Part shown: positions 59,852 through 64,000 of the stretch, in pieces
Layout of the letters: the number at the start of each line of letters is the position of its first letter
Numbering within the stretch: position 1 is the stretch's first letter
Assembly: GCA_016211105.1 (NCBI GenBank)
Contig: JACQSX010000045.1
Coordinates: forward strand, 1-64,000
DNA length: 64,000 nucleotides
Reading direction: 5' to 3'
Origin: Acidobacteriota bacterium
GTDB taxonomy: Bacteria; Acidobacteriota; UBA6911; JACQSX01
Notes under the pieces: model-generated
What the model was told of the DNA's origin: nothing
The model's database searches: none
The model's input: the letters and a program-made list of their open reading frames with translations, nothing else
Program-made: the position numbers and the translations under genes

Positions 59852-60391
59852 TCATCTCGTGTTGCAATTTAATTGAAACCGGATGGCCGGCTCTTCTTCC
59901 TGCCAATAGGCGAGTTCTACTGACGTGAACGCAGGGCTTCGACTCAAAGCGGCAATAAAGTCGGCAATGGAAGGCACATCGAAGGACCTGCCCTCCATAG
60001 TTACCCTGTTCCCTTTCTGGCTGAGGTCGGTCAGCCACAGGGTAGGTCGGTTTGGAACACTGTTGATCACGCTCTGCAGCAGATTGGCCGGACCCGTCTG
60101 ATTTCTTTTCAATCGTTCTATGATGTTGATCCGTTCCTCTAAGAGTTTCTTTTGCTTCTCAAACTGAACCACTTGTTTCTGTACTTCCACCAACCGCTGA
60201 GCCTCATGCTCCAATCTTTCAACCTCCTGCTGCCTGCTGCTGATTCCGGAGGCAAGCTGCCACCACCACCAACCCATTCCGATGACCGTGACACAGAGCA
60301 ATGCCAGGGATGGAACCGCCAGCTTGGGCTTTTCAGGCGCGACCGAGCCCGAAATGGCGACGTTTTGGCGGAGTAAATTGACGCGAATCAT
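59852..60391 (-). CDS. pilN: Type IV pilus inner-membrane protein PilN
   Basis: 179 residues. The conserved cytoplasmic start MIRVNLLRQN binds PilM; a hydrophobic helix about 26-47 (AVPSLALLCVTVIGMGWWWW), a coiled-coil rich in Glu/Gln/Arg, and a periplasmic domain (WLTDLSQKGNRVTMEGRSFD). Part of the PilMNOP alignment complex. 12 bp downstream of pilM. Confidence 0.93.
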   Translation of the reverse strand: MIRVNLLRQNVAISGSVAPEKPKLAVPSLALLCVTVIGMGWWWWQLASGISSRQQEVERLEHEAQRLVEVQKQVVQFEKQKKLLEERINIIERLKRNQTGPANLLQSVINSVPNRPTLWLTDLSQKGNRVTMEGRSFDVPSIADFIAALSRSPAFTSVELAYWQEEEPAIRFQLNCNTR

Positions 60392-60403
60392 CTTGAACCG
60401 TTC

Positions 60404-61456
60404 CTATTCCCGCGCCGAGCGCAATGCGAGGCCCACCGCTACAGCCATGTCCGGCGCGATGGTGTCTAGATAATTGCGTGTGAAGCCAGCGGGTAGTTGC
60501 TTGATGGTGCGAAAAGCGTCAAAAGGCTCCGTCGGAATCTGCAATCTCTGTTGAAAATGATTCCTCAAGCCTGGTGTGTGGCTCCCACCGCCGGATAGGT
60601 ATAACTTGGTGATCTCGACCGTGGAAGATGTAGCCTTGAAATAATCGAGAGTTTTCTGAATCTCCAACACCAGGATCTCCGAGACGGTCCGCAGGGTTTT
60701 TTCCGCTTGTTGGCGTTCCTCTGTATCCCGATAGTCACCTCGCTTCAAGCGCTCCGCCTCCTCCTGTGTGATGTGCATTTCCTTTTGAAAAAAGTCGGAG
60801 TAGTGGTTGGCCCCGATGGTGATATCTCGTGTGAAGGTAAACTCAGCTCCCCTTACTACGCTGATAGTCATGGTGCTTGCCCCGATGTTCAGAAGGGCTA
60901 CAACGGCGTCGGATGCGGGCTGGTAGTTGAGCTCGTAAGCATTTTGCAGCGCGAAGGCGTCGACATCGACCACCACTGGAACCTTTCCCGCCATGGAAAT
61001 AACGCTTGTGTGGTCGGTGATTTTTTCCTTTTTCACCGCGACCAGGACAATATCCATGTTTTTCCCGGCAGAGTCTTCCTTCAGAATATGATAATCGATG
61101 TGCACGTCAGAGATCTCAAAAGGAATATACTGCTCTGCTTCCCATTGAATAGATTCCTCCAATTCTTCGGAAGTTTGCAGTGGCACGGTGATCTTCTTCA
61201 CGATCACCGAGTGGCCGGAAAGCGAGGTTGCGATCTTTCGATTCTTGATTTGCTTCTCTTTAAATATCTTGGTGATTGCCTCAGCCACCGGGATCTTCGA
61301 AATGATTGCGCCATCGACAATCGTGTCGGGCGGCAGCGGTTCCATTCCCAGGCTGGTTAGTTCATAATCGCCGTCTGTGAGCGGCCGCAACTCCACCGCC
61401 TTGATTACCGCAGATCCGATATCAAGGCCTACGAGCTGTTTGTTTGTTGCGAACAT
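60404..61456 (-). CDS. pilM: Type IV pilus assembly ATPase-fold protein PilM
   Basis: 350 residues, actin-like fold. N-terminal LVGLDIGSAVIKAVELR (phosphate-1 loop), SLSGHSVIVKKITVPLQTSE, ALLNIGASTMTISVVRG (phosphate-2) and YLSGGGSHTPGLRNHFQQR (adenosine site). A cytoplasmic partner of PilN. First gene of the minus-strand pilMNOPQ operon, divergent from rplM across a 330-bp gap. Confidence 0.95.
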   Translation of the reverse strand: MFATNKQLVGLDIGSAVIKAVELRPLTDGDYELTSLGMEPLPPDTIVDGAIISKIPVAEAITKIFKEKQIKNRKIATSLSGHSVIVKKITVPLQTSEELEESIQWEAEQYIPFEISDVHIDYHILKEDSAGKNMDIVLVAVKKEKITDHTSVISMAGKVPVVVDVDAFALQNAYELNYQPASDAVVALLNIGASTMTISVVRGAEFTFTRDITIGANHYSDFFQKEMHITQEEAERLKRGDYRDTEERQQAEKTLRTVSEILVLEIQKTLDYFKATSSTVEITKLYLSGGGSHTPGLRNHFQQRLQIPTEPFDAFRTIKQLPAGFTRNYLDTIAPDMAVAVGLALRSARE

Positions 61457-61786
61457 ATGATGTCTCTTCTAAAAGCCGGATTCACTTCCGGAGCGCGACT
61501 GGCATGCGAGCTTGCAGCAACCGTTGCTGCAAGCAGAAGCAGGCGTTCATAGCCGCCGCAATTGCCCCGTCAAAATGCGAAACCATGGCAAGAAGGTTAA
61601 TTGAACTGCCCTGTCGGTTGCTGTGACGGCACTCACAGGTAAATAGTAGTGTTTCCAAGATGTGCCACACCTCGCCTAACGGTGGCTGGCCGCTGTTTGC
61701 GAGAATTGGCGGCAAAATTCGGGTTGACACTGATTTTGTTTTTCTATAGCTTATAAGTTTTGACTCAAGTAGTAAAACTGTCCGTT
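61457..61786. other. Divergent intergenic region between pilM and rplM
   Basis: No gene is supported. The rplM side carries a TTGACA box at 61724. A short inverted run GCAGCAACCGTTGCTGC lies near 61515-61531. Leader-like sequence continues to the rplM ATG. Confidence 0.5.
61724..61750 (+). promoter_or_regulatory. Candidate promoter of the rplM-rpsI operon
   Basis: Perfect -35 TTGACA at 61724-61729. The best -10 is TATAGC at 61745-61750, with a short 15-bp spacer; TATAAG at 61752 is an alternative with too long a spacer. Confidence 0.45.
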
Positions 61787-62236
61787 ATGACGAAGAGTTA
61801 TCTTCCTACAGTCAGCGAATTACAGAAGGGTCGTGGGTGGTATCTTGTGAACGCCGAGGGGGTGGTGTTGGGTCGGTTGGCGAGCCGCGTCGCGACCTTG
61901 TTGATGGGGAAAGATCGGGCGTGCTACACTCCGTTCCTTGACACCGGCTCGTTTGTAGTTGTCGTCAACGCCTCTAAAGTGCGACTTACCGGTCGCAAGA
62001 TGGACCAGAAGTTGTACCGGCGCCATAGCGGCATGCCTGGCGGACTAAAAGAGACCTCGGCGCGCAACTTGTTGGCACGCTTTCCCGAGAAGGTTATCGA
62101 AGAAGCCGTTACCGGTATGTTGCCGAAAAATAAGTTGGGGAGAGCGATGGCGCGCAAGTTGAAGGTGTATCGCGACCAGCAACATCCACATCAGGCGCAG
62201 AAGCCGGTAGTCATAGAAGTTGCAACAAAAACTTAG
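61787..62236 (+). CDS. rplM: 50S ribosomal protein L13
   Basis: 149 residues. KGRGWYLVNAEGVVLGRLAS, MGKDRACYTPFLDTGSFVVV, KVRLTGRKMDQKLYRRHSG and MLPKNKLGRAMARKLKVY are standard L13. Start at ATG 61787 (MTKSYLP); the frame also opens at TTG 61760. rpsI follows after 15 bp, the usual L13-S9 pair. Confidence 0.97.
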   Translation: MTKSYLPTVSELQKGRGWYLVNAEGVVLGRLASRVATLLMGKDRACYTPFLDTGSFVVVVNASKVRLTGRKMDQKLYRRHSGMPGGLKETSARNLLARFPEKVIEEAVTGMLPKNKLGRAMARKLKVYRDQQHPHQAQKPVVIEVATKT

Positions 62237-62251
62237 AAAGAAGGAGGTTGG

Positions 62252-62644
62252 TTGGATAACGTTCAATATTACGGTACTGGTCGGCGTAAGAGCGCTACCG
62301 CGCGCGTTTTCTTGATGCCCGGAAGCGGCCAGGTCATCGTCAACCAGTCCGATGTTGCAGAGTATTTCCGCAGTGAGACTCTGCGCATGCTCATCAAGCA
62401 GCCCCTTCTCCTTACCGATCATCTGGGCAAATTTGACATCTATGCAAACGTTTCCGGGGGCGGCCCTTCCGGACAGGCGGGTGCCATCCGCCTCGGCATT
62501 ACCAACGCCTTATTAGACTTCGACGGTGAGATGCGTTCGCGCCTGAAAAAGGCGGGCTTGCTCACGCGCGATCCACGCATTAAGGAGCGCAAAAAATATG
62601 GACAAAAGGGCGCTCGCAAGAGATTCCAGTTTTCGAAGCGTTAG
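62252..62644 (+). CDS. rpsI: 30S ribosomal protein S9
   Basis: 130 residues. [19 protein letters not shown] at the start, [21 protein letters not shown], and the tail [20 protein letters not shown] ending SKR that reaches the P-site tRNA. TTG start at 62252 with AAGGAGG 5 bp upstream (62241-62247). Confidence 0.97.
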   Translation: MDNVQYYGTGRRKSATARVFLMPGSGQVIVNQSDVAEYFRSETLRMLIKQPLLLTDHLGKFDIYANVSGGGPSGQAGAIRLGITNALLDFDGEMRSRLKKAGLLTRDPRIKERKKYGQKGARKRFQFSKR

Positions 62645-62659
62645 CACGGGAGGACTTGT

Positions 62660-63631
62660 TTGGCTGCGATTACGATGAAGCAACTGCTGGAGGCTGGGGT
62701 CCACTTCGGCCACCAGACGAAGCGGTGGAACCCGAAAATGAAGAAATATATTTTCGGGGAGCGCAACGGCATCTACATCATCGACCTCCAGAGAACGATC
62801 AAGCTGTTTAAGGAAGCCGTTGACTTTGTCACCGGGATGGCAGCCCAGGGGAAGACGATCTTGTTTGTAGGGACCAAACGGCAGGCCCAAGATGCAATTG
62901 CGGAAGAAGCGTTGCGCTGCGGGATGTATTACGTAAATAACCGCTGGCTTGGGGGATTGCTCACGAATTTCACCACGATTCAAAACAGCATCAAGCGGTT
63001 TAAAGAACTTGAGTCGATGAGGGCCAACGGCTATTACGAGCGGCTCTCTAAAAAGGAAGTGGCGCGCCTTGAAAGGGAACGCAGGCAATTAGAGAAGAAT
63101 CTGTTTGGGATTCGCGACATGCCGGGTTTGCCGGACGCGCTGTTTGTCGTCGATTCTAGGAAGGAAGCGATCGCCGTCAAGGAGGCCAAAAAATTAAGCA
63201 TTCCCGTGGTAGCTGTGGTGGATACGAATTGCGATCCCGACGACGTTGACTTTGTCATCCCGGGCAACGACGATGCACTACGTGCAGTTCGCCTTTTTGC
63301 TGCCACTATAGCCGATGCCGTCGTTGCGGGACAACAGATGTACCAGATACGCCGCGAAGTGGAAGCGAAAGACCAGGAGAAGGCCGTCGATGCGGCGGAA
63401 GTCGCCAAAAAGGCGGTAGGTGCTCCCGAGTTTGAGATCGATGAGAGCCAGTCCATGGAAGAGGCGGGCGATGTGAAGATCGCAGAACACGGCAAAGGGA
63501 AGACGGCGGAGCACAGGCCGCGGAGCTCGGTGAAGACGGCAGGCGTGCAACCGGCCGTCACTGAGGCAAGCGGCGATGTCAGTGTGCCAGGCAATCCCGC
63601 TAACGACGTCCCAATCGAAACTGAGTCGTAG
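62660..63631 (+). CDS. rpsB: 30S ribosomal protein S2, C-terminally extended
   Basis: 323 residues. Standard S2 body: [73 protein letters not shown] and [19 protein letters not shown]. From about residue 235 a charged, low-complexity extension of some 85 residues follows (Ala/Glu/Lys/Ser-rich), well beyond the usual 230-260. TTG start at 62660 with GGGAGGA upstream. Confidence 0.96.
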   Translation: MAAITMKQLLEAGVHFGHQTKRWNPKMKKYIFGERNGIYIIDLQRTIKLFKEAVDFVTGMAAQGKTILFVGTKRQAQDAIAEEALRCGMYYVNNRWLGGLLTNFTTIQNSIKRFKELESMRANGYYERLSKKEVARLERERRQLEKNLFGIRDMPGLPDALFVVDSRKEAIAVKEAKKLSIPVVAVVDTNCDPDDVDFVIPGNDDALRAVRLFAATIADAVVAGQQMYQIRREVEAKDQEKAVDAAEVAKKAVGAPEFEIDESQSMEEAGDVKIAEHGKGKTAEHRPRSSVKTAGVQPAVTEASGDVSVPGNPANDVPIETES

Positions 63632-63644
63632 TTTCTTATCTTCG

Positions 63645-63688
63645 GCCTTTTGAAATTCGCAAACGCAATTTCGAAAGGCTATTTTTTT
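63645..63688 (+). terminator. Intrinsic terminator/attenuator between rpsB and tsf
   Basis: 13-bp stem GCCTTTTGAAATT with AATTTCGAAAGGC (one G-U pair), 9-nt loop, followed by TATTTTTTT. It lies between the rpsB stop and the tsf start, so it likely tunes S2:EF-Ts output rather than ending the operon. Confidence 0.75.
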
Positions 63689-63712
63689 GTCGTCATCAGG
63701 AGGAACTTACTT

Positions 63713-64000
63713 ATGGCCATTGCAGCCGTCCAGGTAAAGCAATTGCGGGATAAAACTGGTGCGGGCTTCATGGAATGCAAATCCGCCTTGGAGGAGGCCA
63801 GGGGCGATTTCGATGCAGCGATTACCATCCTCCGCAAGAGGGGCCTGGCTACTGCAGCCAAGAAAGCAAGCAGGATTGCCAAGGAGGGAGCAATCAGCGC
63901 CTATATAGCCGACGGACGTAAGATCGGCGCGCTGGTCGAGGTCAATTGCGAAACCGACTTTGTCGCTAAGACGGATCAATTTAAGGATTTGGTACAGAGA
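63713..64000 (+). CDS. tsf: Elongation factor Ts, 5' part only
   Basis: The first 96 residues; the gene runs past the window edge. [20 protein letters not shown] (UBA-like domain), then [19 protein letters not shown] and [20 protein letters not shown] are EF-Ts. It recycles EF-Tu by GDP/GTP exchange. CAGGAGGAAC lies upstream of the ATG. Standard partner of rpsB. Confidence 0.97.
   Translation, partial: MAIAAVQVKQLRDKTGAGFMECKSALEEARGDFDAAITILRKRGLATAAKKASRIAKEGAISAYIADGRKIGALVEVNCETDFVAKTDQFKDLVQR

Overview
The window reads as bacterial chromosome, most likely from an Acidobacteriota species of the Koribacter/Acidobacteriales kind. This rests on several family-level traits: a Ser/Thr kinase fused to a membrane segment and TPR tail, a bifunctional phosphoglucose/phosphomannose isomerase, a three-gene succinate dehydrogenase whose membrane anchor resembles actinobacterial Sdh1, a degraded fragment resembling the beta-propeller proteins common in this phylum, and a short-anchor pilMNOPQ operon. 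The phylum call is an inference from gene content; no rRNA gene is present.

Layout. (1) 336-9000: housekeeping genes on the minus strand (dgt, a TPR membrane protein, apt, acyP, surE, a MerR-type regulator, ihfA, der, hflX, ypdA) with tRNA-Arg, two tRNA-Pro and tRNA-Val. (2) 9.1-28.5 kb: an amino-acid permease and a dispersed TCA-cycle block holding sucA-odhB, sucD-sucC, sdhCAB and icd-mdh, interleaved with two glycosyltransferase-related genes, a four-helix-bundle protein gene, a MidA-type methyltransferase and ndk. (3) 28.5-37.3 kb: an M20 peptidase, dapF, and a tightly overlapped mannose/GDP-mannose module (manC, PGI/PMI, manB) behind a two-domain M16 peptidase. (4) 37.8-46.6 kb: leuCD, a methyltransferase, ttcA, hsp20, uspA, mntH and a UMF1-type MFS transporter. 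(5) 46.7-52.3 kb: a decayed signalling region with a remnant of a LuxR-type regulator, a hybrid histidine kinase that appears to have lost its N-terminus, a receiver protein, yraN, and a second histidine kinase broken by a complete ISL3-family insertion sequence plus two frameshifts. (6) 52.5-64 kb: a Ser/Thr kinase-TPR protein, tRNA-Gly, an AtoE-type fatty-acid transporter, pilMNOPQ, and the ribosomal block rplM-rpsI-rpsB-tsf, the last cut by the window edge.

Two kinds of non-coding structure stand out. First, tandem repeats with a strict 7-bp period, mostly of the form GTCNNNN, occur at five intergenic sites; in two of them the arrays are arranged as inverted pairs, and one such pair brackets the four-helix-bundle protein gene so closely that its stop codon lies at the edge of the array. 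A sixth site has an unrelated A/T-rich heptad. Second, a dispersed element ending in GTACCTCGATT occurs four times, each time directly after a stop codon (odhB, leuC, leuD, hsp20); the full-length copy has 23-bp inverted ends. I regard these as the best candidates for something undescribed. Neighbouring genes are often translationally coupled through ATGA or GTGA overlaps, which fixed several start codons.
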